A DNA stretch of 31,679 nucleotides from an uncultured Clostridium sp. (lineage in GTDB: Bacteria; Bacillota; Clostridia; Lachnospirales; Lachnospiraceae), in contig URUZ01000007.1 in NCBI GenBank assembly GCA_900551225.1, forward strand, positions 1-31,679, written 5' to 3'. Position numbers and translations under genes: made by a program. The notes under the pieces were generated by a model, which was given only the letters and a program-made list of their open reading frames with translations, made no database searches and was not told where the DNA came from. This document shows, piece by piece, positions 7,927 to 15,463 of the stretch; the stretch's first letter is position 1, and each line of letters opens with the position of its first letter.

Positions 7927-9408
7927 ATGAAACAGGAAGCACTTTTAATTAACAGGCTGCGGCAGTATGGGCAGTCTCCGGTATACCCCTTCCATATGCC
8001 GGGTCATAAGCGGCTGAAAGGCGGCGGGGAGCTGGGAGCGGCCCTGGATTTCCCCAATCCTTTTGAGGTGGATATCACGGAGGTGGCGGGATTTGACAAT
8101 CTGCATCACCCGGAGGATCTGCTGAGGGAGTCCATGGAGTGGGCGGCCGGAATCTATGGGGCGGATCGGACCTATTATCTGGTGAACGGCAGCAGCAGCG
8201 GGATATTGGCCGGAATCAGCAGTGCGGTGAAGTACGGAGGCAGGCTCCTGATGAGCAGAAACTGCCACAAATCGGTGTATCACAGTGTGTTTCTGCGGGG
8301 GCTTGCGGCGCAGTATATTTATCCACAGGAGATTCCCCATCTGGGGATTCAGGGCGGAATTTTGCCTGAGGATGTGGAAAAACTCTTAAAAATGTATCCA
8401 GATGCCCAGGCAGTGATGGTAGTATCCCCAACTTATGACGGAATTGTGTCGGATATCCACAGCATCGCAGAGGTTGTCCACCGGGCGGGACTGCCGCTGA
8501 TTGTGGATGAAGCACATGGGGCCCATTTCCGGTATGATGAGGCATTTCCGGTGTCAGCGGTGGACTGCGGGGCGGATCTGGTGATACAGAGCATCCACAA
8601 AACACTGCCAAGTCTGACTCAGACGGCGCTTCTGCATGTGAACCTAAACCGGGATGCGGGCGGGCCTTTTGTGGATGTGAAGGGGCTGGAGAGGTATCTG
8701 CAGATCTACCAGAGCAGCAGTCCGTCCTATGTGTTTATGGCCAGCATTGAAAATGCCATCTTCCAGATGGAGAGACTGAAGGGGCCTGAGAGCCAGATGA
8801 AACGGTATCTGGGCGGCCTGGGCGCCCTCCGCAGGCGGCTGGGTGAGATGCAGGGCCTGAGGCTGGTGGATCAGGAGCTTAAGGGACGTTTTGGCGTCTA
8901 TGACCTGGATATCACCAAGGTGGTGGTGTCCACGGCCGGAACCGCGTTAAATGGAGCCGGGCTGGATCAGCTGCTGCGGTCGGAGTATGGACTGGAGATG
9001 GAAATGTGCGGCGCGGAGTATGTGACGGCGATTACTTCAGTGATGGACAGCGGTGATGGGCTTAAGAGGCTGGAGCGGGCGCTGGTGGAGATTGATGGAA
9101 GGCTGGCAGCTGGCAGCCAGACTTCCTTCCCACCCTCCCCAACCGGCTCCCTGCCTCAGGCTAAAATTATCTGTCCCATCAGCCAGGCGATGGATGGAGA
9201 GACGGAACCGGTGGCGCTGACAGAGAGCTGCGGCAGCATTTCCGGGGAATATATCTATATTTATCCGCCGGGGATTCCCATTGTGGCCCCCGGGGAGGAG
9301 ATCAGCCGGGATGTGCTGGATCTGGTGCTGGATTATATGAGGCAGGGACTGCCGGTTCAGGGACCTGAGGATGAGACCCTGGGCTGCATCAAAGTGGTAC
9401 GACGATAA
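7927..9408 (+). CDS. Orn/Lys/Arg decarboxylase-family PLP enzyme (YaaO/SpeA-like)
   Basis: 493 residues. An N-terminal HMPGHK motif (23-28) is typical of the family. The PLP-binding core has Asp194 in IVDEAHGAH and the Schiff-base lysine Lys225 in SIHKTLPSLTQTA. A linker near 395-425 of low complexity (SFPPSPTGSLPQ) precedes the small C-terminal domain with YPPGIPIVAPGE. The enzyme would decarboxylate a basic amino acid to a polyamine or its precursor; which one cannot be read from the sequence. There is no strong ribosome site next to ATG 7927 (a GGTGA lies close upstream). A guanylate-kinase-like gene follows 21 bp later, a pairing seen in many Firmicutes. Confidence 0.9.
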   Translation: MKQEALLINRLRQYGQSPVYPFHMPGHKRLKGGGELGAALDFPNPFEVDITEVAGFDNLHHPEDLLRESMEWAAGIYGADRTYYLVNGSSSGILAGISSAVKYGGRLLMSRNCHKSVYHSVFLRGLAAQYIYPQEIPHLGIQGGILPEDVEKLLKMYPDAQAVMVVSPTYDGIVSDIHSIAEVVHRAGLPLIVDEAHGAHFRYDEAFPVSAVDCGADLVIQSIHKTLPSLTQTALLHVNLNRDAGGPFVDVKGLERYLQIYQSSSPSYVFMASIENAIFQMERLKGPESQMKRYLGGLGALRRRLGEMQGLRLVDQELKGRFGVYDLDITKVVVSTAGTALNGAGLDQLLRSEYGLEMEMCGAEYVTAITSVMDSGDGLKRLERALVEIDGRLAAGSQTSFPPSPTGSLPQAKIICPISQAMDGETEPVALTESCGSISGEYIYIYPPGIPIVAPGEEISRDVLDLVLDYMRQGLPVQGPEDETLGCIKVVRR

Positions 9409-9429
9409 AAACAGATTGGAAGATACAAC

Positions 9430-10074
9430 ATGGGAAAGATTTTTTATGTGATGGGAAAGAGTGCGTCTGGCAAGGACACCATTTATAAAGAGCTGGTGAA
9501 ACGGCTGCCGGAGTGCCGGACTGTGCGGATGTACACCACCAGGCCGGTGCGGGACGGGGAGACGGACGGGGTGGAGTATTATTTTGTGGACAGGGCGTTT
9601 CTGGATCAGTGCAGGGAAGCGGGGACGCTGATTGAATGCAGAACCTATGATACGGTGTACGGGCCATGGGACTATTTCACTGTGGACGACGGGCAGATTG
9701 ACCTGGATCAGGGGAATTATCTGATGATGGGAACCCTGGAATCTTATGAGAAGATCCGGGAATATTACGGGGCGGAGTCTCTGGCGCCGGTGTACATCCA
9801 CGTGGAGGACGGACTCAGGCTGGAGCGGGCCATGGCGCGGGAGCGGCAGCAGAAAACGCCTAAGTATAAGGAGATGTGCAGGCGGTTCCTGGCGGACGAG
9901 GAGGACTTTAAGGAGGAGAATCTGCAGCGGTGCGGGATTGTCAGAAGGTATGAGAACATATGCCTGGAGAACTGTATTGAGGAGATTGCAGAGGAGATTG
10001 AGGCGTGCATTGCAGAGTGCCAGGCAGAGAATGTTTGGGAAGATAGCGCAGAGCGTCAAGTAGAGAATGATTGA
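9430..10074 (+). CDS. Guanylate-kinase-like protein with repetitive C-terminal tail
   Basis: 214 residues. Walker A is GKSASGKDT (about 9-17), followed by the GMP-binding segment YTTRPVRDGETDGVEYYFVD and a lid-like ARERQQKTPKYKEM. The core matches guanylate kinase, though it diverges from housekeeping Gmk and may use another nucleotide. The tail after about residue 180 is built of a 12-residue acidic unit (CIAECQAEN then DSAERQVEN), encoded by a roughly 36-bp repeat that continues past the stop codon. The stop at 10072-10074 arises where the repeat slips frame, so the protein may be a shortened form. Confidence 0.8.
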   Translation: MGKIFYVMGKSASGKDTIYKELVKRLPECRTVRMYTTRPVRDGETDGVEYYFVDRAFLDQCREAGTLIECRTYDTVYGPWDYFTVDDGQIDLDQGNYLMMGTLESYEKIREYYGAESLAPVYIHVEDGLRLERAMARERQQKTPKYKEMCRRFLADEEDFKEENLQRCGIVRRYENICLENCIEEIAEEIEACIAECQAENVWEDSAERQVEND

Positions 10075-10175
10075 GGAAGATCGTACAGAGCGTCAGGCAG
10101 AGTGATTGAGGAAGATCGTACAGAGTATCAAGCAGAGAATGATTATGAAAAAATTGCAGCGTATAACGCAGGAAT
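9996..10175 (+). repeat. Degenerate tandem array, about 36-bp period, at the end of the guanylate-kinase-like gene
   Basis: Units begin at about 9996, 10032, 10068, 10103 and 10140, with lengths of 36, 36, 35, 37 and 36 bp. Two central units share a 23-bp perfect match (10068-10090 and 10103-10125). The first two are coding; the third introduces TGA at 10072. The fourth returns to the original frame, and that frame runs open to TGA at 10195-10197, overlapping the next gene's ATG 10194 as ATGA. This pattern suggests the upstream gene once ran to that overlap. Confidence 0.65.
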
Positions 10176-10193
10176 ATTCAGGAGGGCAAGCAT

Positions 10194-11171
10194 ATGAGAT
10201 GGGGAATACTGGCTACGGGCACCATTGCCAATAAATTTGCGGACACAGTGAACGCCATGGCGGAATCTGAGGCGGTGCTGGCGGCGGTGGGGTCCAGGAC
10301 AGAAGAGTCCGCCCGGGCATTTGCAGAGAAGCATCAGATACCAAATTGGTATGGTTCCTATGAGGCGCTGGCCGGGGCAAAGGAGGTGGAGGCAGTCTAT
10401 GTGTCCACGCCCAACAGCATGCATTTTGAGAACTGTAAAATGTGTCTGGAGGCGGGGAAACACGTGCTGTGCGAGAAGCCGTTCACCACCTCGGCGGGGC
10501 AGGCCAGGGAGCTGTACCGCCTGGCCCAGGAGAAGGGGGTATTCATAATGGAAGCCTTCTGGATACGCTTTCTCCCGGTGCTCTGCCGGATGAAGGAGCT
10601 GATTGAAAGCGGGGCATTGGGGCAGGTGCGCCACGCCCGCTGCGAGTTCGGCTTTATATCCAAAGGCGCCAGGAAGGACAGGAAGTTTGACTCACGCCTG
10701 GGCGGCGGCGCGCTGTTGGACATCGGGATTTATAACCTGGGATTTCTCCATATGGTCATGGGTGAGACGCCGGAGTCATTTGAATCCACGGTACATATCA
10801 ATGAACATGGAACCGATGATTTCAGCGCGGTGCAGCTGCTGTATCCCGGTGGACGCAGCGGCCACGCGGTCCAGTCCATCGGCATGGCCATGGAGCGCAC
10901 TGCCGCGGTGTATGGAACAGAGGGGGCTCTGCTGCTGCCGGACTACCAGATGGCCAGAGGCATGGAGGTGCGGCCCTATGACGGGGAAGCTTACAGCGTG
11001 GAGATTCCCTGGGAGGTCAACGGCTTCGAGTACCAGATCCGGGAGGTGAACCGCTGCGCGGCTGCCGGAATGTGTGCCAGCGATCAGTGGAGCCCGGCGG
11101 ACAGCCTGGCGGTGCTGGAGCTGATGGACAAAATCCGCGGGTCCTGGAATATGAAGTTTGAGTATGAATGA
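10194..11171 (+). CDS. Gfo/Idh/MocA-family NAD(P)-dependent oxidoreductase
   Basis: 325 residues. An N-terminal Rossmann fold has GILATGTIANKFADT, and the family motif CEKPFTT lies at about residues 98-104. The C-terminal substrate domain has GGGALLDIGIYNL, where the active-site Asp and Tyr sit, and a sheet extending to the end. The closest style is the dihydrodiol dehydrogenase/glucose-fructose oxidoreductase branch; the sugar or cyclitol substrate is unknown. AGGAGGG lies 8 bp before ATG 10194. Transcription ends at a strong terminator 27 bp downstream. Confidence 0.9.
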   Translation: MRWGILATGTIANKFADTVNAMAESEAVLAAVGSRTEESARAFAEKHQIPNWYGSYEALAGAKEVEAVYVSTPNSMHFENCKMCLEAGKHVLCEKPFTTSAGQARELYRLAQEKGVFIMEAFWIRFLPVLCRMKELIESGALGQVRHARCEFGFISKGARKDRKFDSRLGGGALLDIGIYNLGFLHMVMGETPESFESTVHINEHGTDDFSAVQLLYPGGRSGHAVQSIGMAMERTAAVYGTEGALLLPDYQMARGMEVRPYDGEAYSVEIPWEVNGFEYQIREVNRCAAAGMCASDQWSPADSLAVLELMDKIRGSWNMKFEYE

Positions 11172-11197
11172 GTATGAAAAATAAATGAGACACATGA

Positions 11198-11237
11198 AAT
11201 CCCCGTACCGGCTGGTTTTCACCGGTACGGGGATTTT
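11198..11237 (+). terminator. Rho-independent terminator
   Basis: AAATCCCCGTACCGG (11198-11212) pairs perfectly over 15 bp with its inverse at 11222-11236, with a 9-base loop and a short T run after the stem. It closes the operon ending with the oxidoreductase. Confidence 0.9.
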
Positions 11238-11313
11238 GCACATATAGGTCATTGAAAAACAGTTAAAAATATGCAAATGGTCAGAATGACAAAGGAAATG
11301 TAAGAATATTAAA

Positions 11314-11367
11314 TGGAAATATTAATAAAATCCCTCTATAATTATATCATTGGAATTGAATAATTCC
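11314..11367 (+). promoter_or_regulatory. Promoter and candidate operator of the ABC importer operon
   Basis: TATAAT at 11337-11342 has a weak TGGAAA -35 at 11314-11319 (17 bp spacing). Immediately after the expected transcription start lies an inverted repeat, GGAATT (11352-11357) and AATTCC (11362-11367), spaced by 4 bp. Its position would let a repressor block early elongation. The AT-rich stretch from 11240 to the start codon at 11419 holds nothing else recognisable. Confidence 0.5.
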
Positions 11368-11418
11368 TAATTGCACGGTAAGAGAAAAGAACTAAATTTT
11401 AGAAAAGGAGAGAGTATT

Positions 11419-12543
11419 ATGAAGAAAGTATTAGCAGCATCACTGGCAACAATGATGGTCTTAAGTCTCGCTGCATGCGGCGGAGGAAGCAAACCGGCAG
11501 AGACAACCACAGCGGCTCCCGCAGCGACAGAGGCCCCGGCAGAGACCAAGGCGGAAGAGTCCAAGGCTGAGGAGACACAGGCAGAGGCGGCAGGCGAGAA
11601 GAAGCCCGAGGATTACACAGGAACAGTTGTTGTATATTCACCTCATGATGCAGATCCCCTGAACGCAGGCGTGAACCTGTTTATGGAGACTTATCCCAAT
11701 GTTAAGGTAGAGGTAGTGGCAGCCGGAACCGGCGAGCTGTGCAACCGTATTGCAGCCGAGTCTGCTAAACCGATTGCTGATGTTCTGTGGGGCGGCGGAG
11801 CTGACTCCCTGGCAGCATTTAAGGAGTATTTTGCACCCTACGTGTGCGCAAATGACGAGTTTATCGGCGAAGCATACAAGGATGCCGATGACCTGTGGAT
11901 CGGCGAAAGCCCCCTTCCTATGGTTATCTTCTACAACAAAGACCTGATTGCAAAGGACGGCATGACTGTTCCCGAGTCCTGGGAGGACCTTGTTAAGCCT
12001 GAGTGGAAGGGCAAAATCGCATACTGCCTGCCTTCTAAGTCCGGCTCTGCCTATACACAGCTGTGCACCATGATCCTGGGCCATGGCGGCAAGGAAGACG
12101 GCTGGGATTTCATCAAACAGTTATATGACAACCTGGACGGCAAGGTAGTTGACTCCTCAGGCAAGTGCCATAAGATGGTAGCTGACGGCGAGTTCTACGT
12201 AGGTCTGACCCTGGAGAAGGCTGCGGTTCAGTACAAGGATGATGCATCTGTAGGTTTCGTATATCCTAAGGACGGCACAAGCGCTGTTCCGGATGGCGTT
12301 GCACTGGTAAAGGGCGCTCCCAATGAGGAGAACGCCAAGCTGTTTATCGATTTTGTTACCTCCAAGAAAGCTCAGACCGAGCAGAGCCAGAACTGGGGCC
12401 GCCGTCCTGTCAGAAGCGACATGGAAGTGGGCGAAGGAATGGCTAAGTTAGATGAAATTGTTCTGGTTGATTATGACTTTGACTGGGCCGCAAATGAGAA
12501 AGAAGCAATTATCGAGCAGTTCAACGATATCATGGTAGACTAA
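11419..12543 (+). CDS. ABC transporter substrate-binding lipoprotein (AfuA/Fbp-like fold)
   Basis: 374 residues. The lipoprotein signal ends at LSLAAC (Cys20). A Glu/Ala/Thr-rich linker follows to about residue 65, then a type II periplasmic-binding fold with TVVVYSPHDADPLN, a hinge-region GGGADSLAAF and PESWEDLVKPEWKGKIAY. Databases usually call this an iron(III)-binding protein, but the tandem tyrosine ligand pair of FbpA is not visible. Where it would be expected, the sequence reads YVGLTLEKAAVQY. With SKSGSA and GGGADS loops and a phosphohexomutase downstream, a phosphorylated sugar (as for AfuA) or another phospho-ligand is more plausible; that is inference. ATG 11419 has AGGAG 8 bp upstream. 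Confidence 0.85.
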   Translation: MKKVLAASLATMMVLSLAACGGGSKPAETTTAAPAATEAPAETKAEESKAEETQAEAAGEKKPEDYTGTVVVYSPHDADPLNAGVNLFMETYPNVKVEVVAAGTGELCNRIAAESAKPIADVLWGGGADSLAAFKEYFAPYVCANDEFIGEAYKDADDLWIGESPLPMVIFYNKDLIAKDGMTVPESWEDLVKPEWKGKIAYCLPSKSGSAYTQLCTMILGHGGKEDGWDFIKQLYDNLDGKVVDSSGKCHKMVADGEFYVGLTLEKAAVQYKDDASVGFVYPKDGTSAVPDGVALVKGAPNEENAKLFIDFVTSKKAQTEQSQNWGRRPVRSDMEVGEGMAKLDEIVLVDYDFDWAANEKEAIIEQFNDIMVD

Positions 12544-12577
12544 GATTGGAACACGTAAAAAGGTGATGTAACTTGAA

Positions 12578-12617
12578 GGAGAGACTGTCTGGCCCGGTGG
12601 GTTATGACAGTCTTTCC
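12578..12617 (+). promoter_or_regulatory. Intercistronic stem-loop after the binding-protein gene
   Basis: GGAGAGACTGTC (12578-12589) pairs with GACAGTCTTTCC (12606-12617) with one G-U pair and a 16-base loop. There is no T run, so it is not a classical terminator. In such operons a hairpin here commonly protects the binding-protein message and lowers downstream expression; that role is inferred. Confidence 0.5.
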
Positions 12618-12655
12618 GATAAAGGGTATTAATCTATAAAACAGGGGGTACAGGC

Positions 12656-13735
12656 ATGAGCCATGCAGTTATTATTAATAAGGCCGTAAAAAAGTACGGC
12701 GACTTTACAGCACTAAAAGGAGTGGATTTAGAGATAAAGCCGGGTGAATTTTTTACACTGCTTGGACCTTCCGGCTGCGGCAAGACCACATTGCTGCGCA
12801 TGATCGCTGGATTCAACTCAGTGGACGGCGGAGAGATCCGCTTTGACGACAAGGTGATCAACAACCTGGAAGCCCACAAGAGGGACATTGGAATGGTGTT
12901 CCAGAACTATGCGATTTTCCCGCATCTGACGGTAGCGGAAAACGTAGCCTATGGATTAAAAGCCAAGAAATACCCCAAGGATAAGATTCCGGCCAAGGTG
13001 GAGGAAGCCCTGGAGCTGGTGCAGATCGGAGCGTTAAAGGACAGAAAGCCCAATGAGCTGTCCGGCGGGCAGCAGCAGCGCGTGGCCCTGGCCAGGGCAT
13101 TTGTCATTGAACCGGGCGTGCTGCTGATGGATGAGCCGCTGTCCAACCTGGACGCCAAGCTGAGAGTGCAGATGAGAACCGTGATCAAGAAGCTGCAGAG
13201 GCGGCTGGGGATCACCACCATCTATGTAACCCATGATCAGGAGGAGGCACTGGCCATCTCAGACCGGATTGCGGTTATGAAGGAGGGCAACATCATGCAG
13301 GTGGGTTCTCCTGAGGACATATACAAGAAGCCTCAGAATGAGTTCGTGGCAGGCTTCATCGGTGTATCCAACTTCATGGAGTGTGATGTGGACGGCACAG
13401 ATCCTCAGAATGCGGTGTTGAATATCAAGGATGAGTGCAGCCTCACATGCAGTCTGAAGGCGGCCTTTAACGGCAAAGGCGTGATCTCCGCAAGACCGGA
13501 GCAGCTGTTCTTTGACGACAAGGAAGGCCTTCCGGGCAAGATCGTCATCTCCACCTTCCTGGGCGACTTTATTGAGTATGAGATCCTTTTGAACAATGGC
13601 CAGACCGTTCAGCTTAATGAATATACCAAGGATGCAAATGCGCTGCGTCCGGACGGTCAGGAGGTGCGGGTCAATTTTGATATTGCTGCGGTAGGCGTTT
13701 ACAATGCAGATACCCAGGAGGTGATCTCATGGTAA
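12656..13735 (+). CDS. ABC transporter ATP-binding protein (FbpC/AfuC/PotA-like)
   Basis: 359 residues. Walker A GPSGCGKTT, Q-loop MVFQNYAIFPH, signature LSGGQQQRVALARA, Walker B VLLMDEPLSNLDA and H-loop YVTHDQEEA are all intact in the first 235 residues. A C-terminal TOBE-like regulatory domain follows (about 245-359, with ISARPEQ). It energises the importer formed with the binding protein upstream and the permease downstream. Its stop overlaps the permease start by 7 bp, so the two are coupled. Start ATG 12656 follows CAGGGGG. Confidence 0.95.
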   Translation: MSHAVIINKAVKKYGDFTALKGVDLEIKPGEFFTLLGPSGCGKTTLLRMIAGFNSVDGGEIRFDDKVINNLEAHKRDIGMVFQNYAIFPHLTVAENVAYGLKAKKYPKDKIPAKVEEALELVQIGALKDRKPNELSGGQQQRVALARAFVIEPGVLLMDEPLSNLDAKLRVQMRTVIKKLQRRLGITTIYVTHDQEEALAISDRIAVMKEGNIMQVGSPEDIYKKPQNEFVAGFIGVSNFMECDVDGTDPQNAVLNIKDECSLTCSLKAAFNGKGVISARPEQLFFDDKEGLPGKIVISTFLGDFIEYEILLNNGQTVQLNEYTKDANALRPDGQEVRVNFDIAAVGVYNADTQEVISW

Positions 13736-15381
13736 AGAAGAAATTTCGCCTGGATTTCTGGTTCTGGGTGAAGATTGCAGTGGTGGCGTTTATGCTGATT
13801 TTCCTCATATTCCCATTCTGCACGCTGATCACCCGAAGCTTCTTTTCCCGCAAGACGGATGGATTTACCCTGGAGAACTACATCAGGTTCTTCTCTAAGA
13901 AGTATTATTATGGGGCCCTGGGGCGAAGCCTGTTTGTGTCCATCGTGACGACATGCACCACCCTGGTTGTGGGCGTGCCAATTGCTTATGTGATGTCCCG
14001 GTATAATGTACTGGGTAAACGGTTCATCCACATTTTTATCATCATGAGCCTGATGAGCCCGCCGTTTATCGGGGCTTACAGCTGGATTACACTGTTTGGC
14101 CGTTCCGGTTTTATAACTTCTATGTTTGCAAATTACGGAATCCATCTGCCAAGCATTTACGGCAAGCTGGGAATTATCATGGTATTTACCTTTAAGCTGT
14201 TTCCTTATGTGTACCTGTATACCTCGGGCGCCATGGGAAGCATTGATTCCAGCCTGGAGGAGGCGGCTGAGAACCTGGGCAGCAACAAGCTGCGCCGCCT
14301 GTGGACCATCACCCTGCCGGTAATCATTCCGTCTATTGCAGCCGGAGCCATCATGGTGTTTATGACCAGCCTGGCGGATTTCGGAACCCCTATGCTGATC
14401 GGCGAGGGCTACATGGTTCTCCCGGTTCTGGTGTACAATGAGTACATGAGTGAGATTGGGGGAAATGCCCACCTGGCCAGCGCCCTGTCCGTAATTGTGG
14501 TGCTCTGCTCCACCTCGGTACTGCTGGTACAGAAATACTGTGTATCCCGGAAGAATTACGTGATGACCGCTATGCGTCCTCCCAAGGAAGAGCAGCTTCA
14601 CGGATTTAAACGTTTCCTGGTCACATTTCCGGTGATGCTGGTGACATTTGTGGGAGTTCTGCCTCAGATCGTGGTGGTGGTTACCAGCTTTATCAAGAGC
14701 GATTTTACCGGCTTCCAGAAGGGCTTCAGCCTGGAGAGTTATACCACTATATTTAACCGGCTGTGGACCAATATCCGCAATACCTTTGTGTTCTCCAGCA
14801 TTGCAATTGTGTTCATCATTATCATCGGAATGCTGATCTCCTACATTGTGGTGCGGCATAAGGGATTCACGGGACAGCTGATGGATCTGCTGATCATGTT
14901 CCCATTCGTTATCCCCGGCGCTGTGCTTGGTATCAGCCTGATTGTTGCATTTAATAAACCTCCGTTCATTCTGACAGGTACGGCTGTGATCATCATCATA
15001 GCATATGTGGTGCGGAAGCTCCCATACACGGTGCGTTCGGGCAGCGCGTTCCTGCAGCAGATGGACCCCAGCGTGGAGGAAGCTTCCATCAGCCTGGGCG
15101 TGTCGCCGATGATGACATTTGCCAAGGTAACCGCCAGGCTCATGGCCCCCGGCGTGCTGTCCGGCGCTATCTTAAGCTGGATTACCTGTATCAATGAGCT
15201 GTCCTCCAGCGTTATGCTGTACAGCGGCAAGACCAGCACCATCTCTGTCGCCATCTACACGGAGGTTGTGAGAAACAGCTACGGCACAGCGGCCGCGCTG
15301 GCTTCCATTCTGACGGTGAGTACGGTAATCTCCCTGCTGATTTTCCTGAAGGTCAGCAAAGGAAAAGTGTCTATTGTATAA
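13729..15381 (+). CDS. ABC transporter permease, two fused transmembrane domains
   Basis: 550 residues with about 12 membrane helices in two homologous halves, as in FbpB/ThiP/AfuB-type permeases. Each half carries an EAA loop for contact with the ATPase: EEAAENLGSNKLRRLWTITLP (about residues 178-198) and EEASISLGVSPMMTF (about 448-462). A positively charged connector (RPPKEEQLHGFKR) separates the halves near residue 285. It forms the membrane channel of the importer. The overlap with the ATPase gene supports the start at ATG 13729. Confidence 0.93.
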   Translation: MVKKKFRLDFWFWVKIAVVAFMLIFLIFPFCTLITRSFFSRKTDGFTLENYIRFFSKKYYYGALGRSLFVSIVTTCTTLVVGVPIAYVMSRYNVLGKRFIHIFIIMSLMSPPFIGAYSWITLFGRSGFITSMFANYGIHLPSIYGKLGIIMVFTFKLFPYVYLYTSGAMGSIDSSLEEAAENLGSNKLRRLWTITLPVIIPSIAAGAIMVFMTSLADFGTPMLIGEGYMVLPVLVYNEYMSEIGGNAHLASALSVIVVLCSTSVLLVQKYCVSRKNYVMTAMRPPKEEQLHGFKRFLVTFPVMLVTFVGVLPQIVVVVTSFIKSDFTGFQKGFSLESYTTIFNRLWTNIRNTFVFSSIAIVFIIIIGMLISYIVVRHKGFTGQLMDLLIMFPFVIPGAVLGISLIVAFNKPPFILTGTAVIIIIAYVVRKLPYTVRSGSAFLQQMDPSVEEASISLGVSPMMTFAKVTARLMAPGVLSGAILSWITCINELSSSVMLYSGKTSTISVAIYTEVVRNSYGTAAALASILTVSTVISLLIFLKVSKGKVSIV

Positions 15382-15406
15382 ATAACATATTAATTTGCGA
15401 CATTAG

Positions 15407-15441
15407 ATGCCCGGCGCGGCCACTTGAGGCACGCCGGGTAT
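15407..15441 (+). promoter_or_regulatory. Stem-loop between permease and phosphohexomutase genes
   Basis: ATGCCCGGCG (15407-15416) pairs with CGCCGGGTAT (15432-15441) with one G-U pair and a 15-base loop. No T run follows, and a good ribosome site starts 10 bp after it. Most likely an mRNA-processing or attenuating hairpin inside the operon rather than its end. Confidence 0.45.
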
Positions 15442-15463
15442 CAATGTATAAGGAGAATATATC

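Noticed and set aside
9037..10059. A 340-codon minus-strand frame opposite the decarboxylase and guanylate-kinase genes
   Set aside because: It has Leu/His/Pro-rich low-complexity content, no ribosome site and no family motif. Both plus-strand genes have intact catalytic motifs over the same DNA.
9996..10175. CRISPR-like periodicity of about 36 bp
   Set aside because: Whole units are degenerate copies of one another with no unique spacers, and the first ones are protein-coding. It is a tandem repeat.
11419..12543. Iron(III)-binding protein annotation
   Set aside because: The paired tyrosines expected of Fbp-type iron ligands are not visible, and the neighbours are sugar-phosphate genes. I kept only the fold, not the substrate.
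13699..14859. A 386-codon open frame on the minus strand opposite the ABC permease
   Set aside because: Its product is His/Gln/Asn-rich with no domain, and it is wholly opposite a permease with clear EAA loops and helices. The GC-rich codon pattern of the real gene keeps the antisense frame open.
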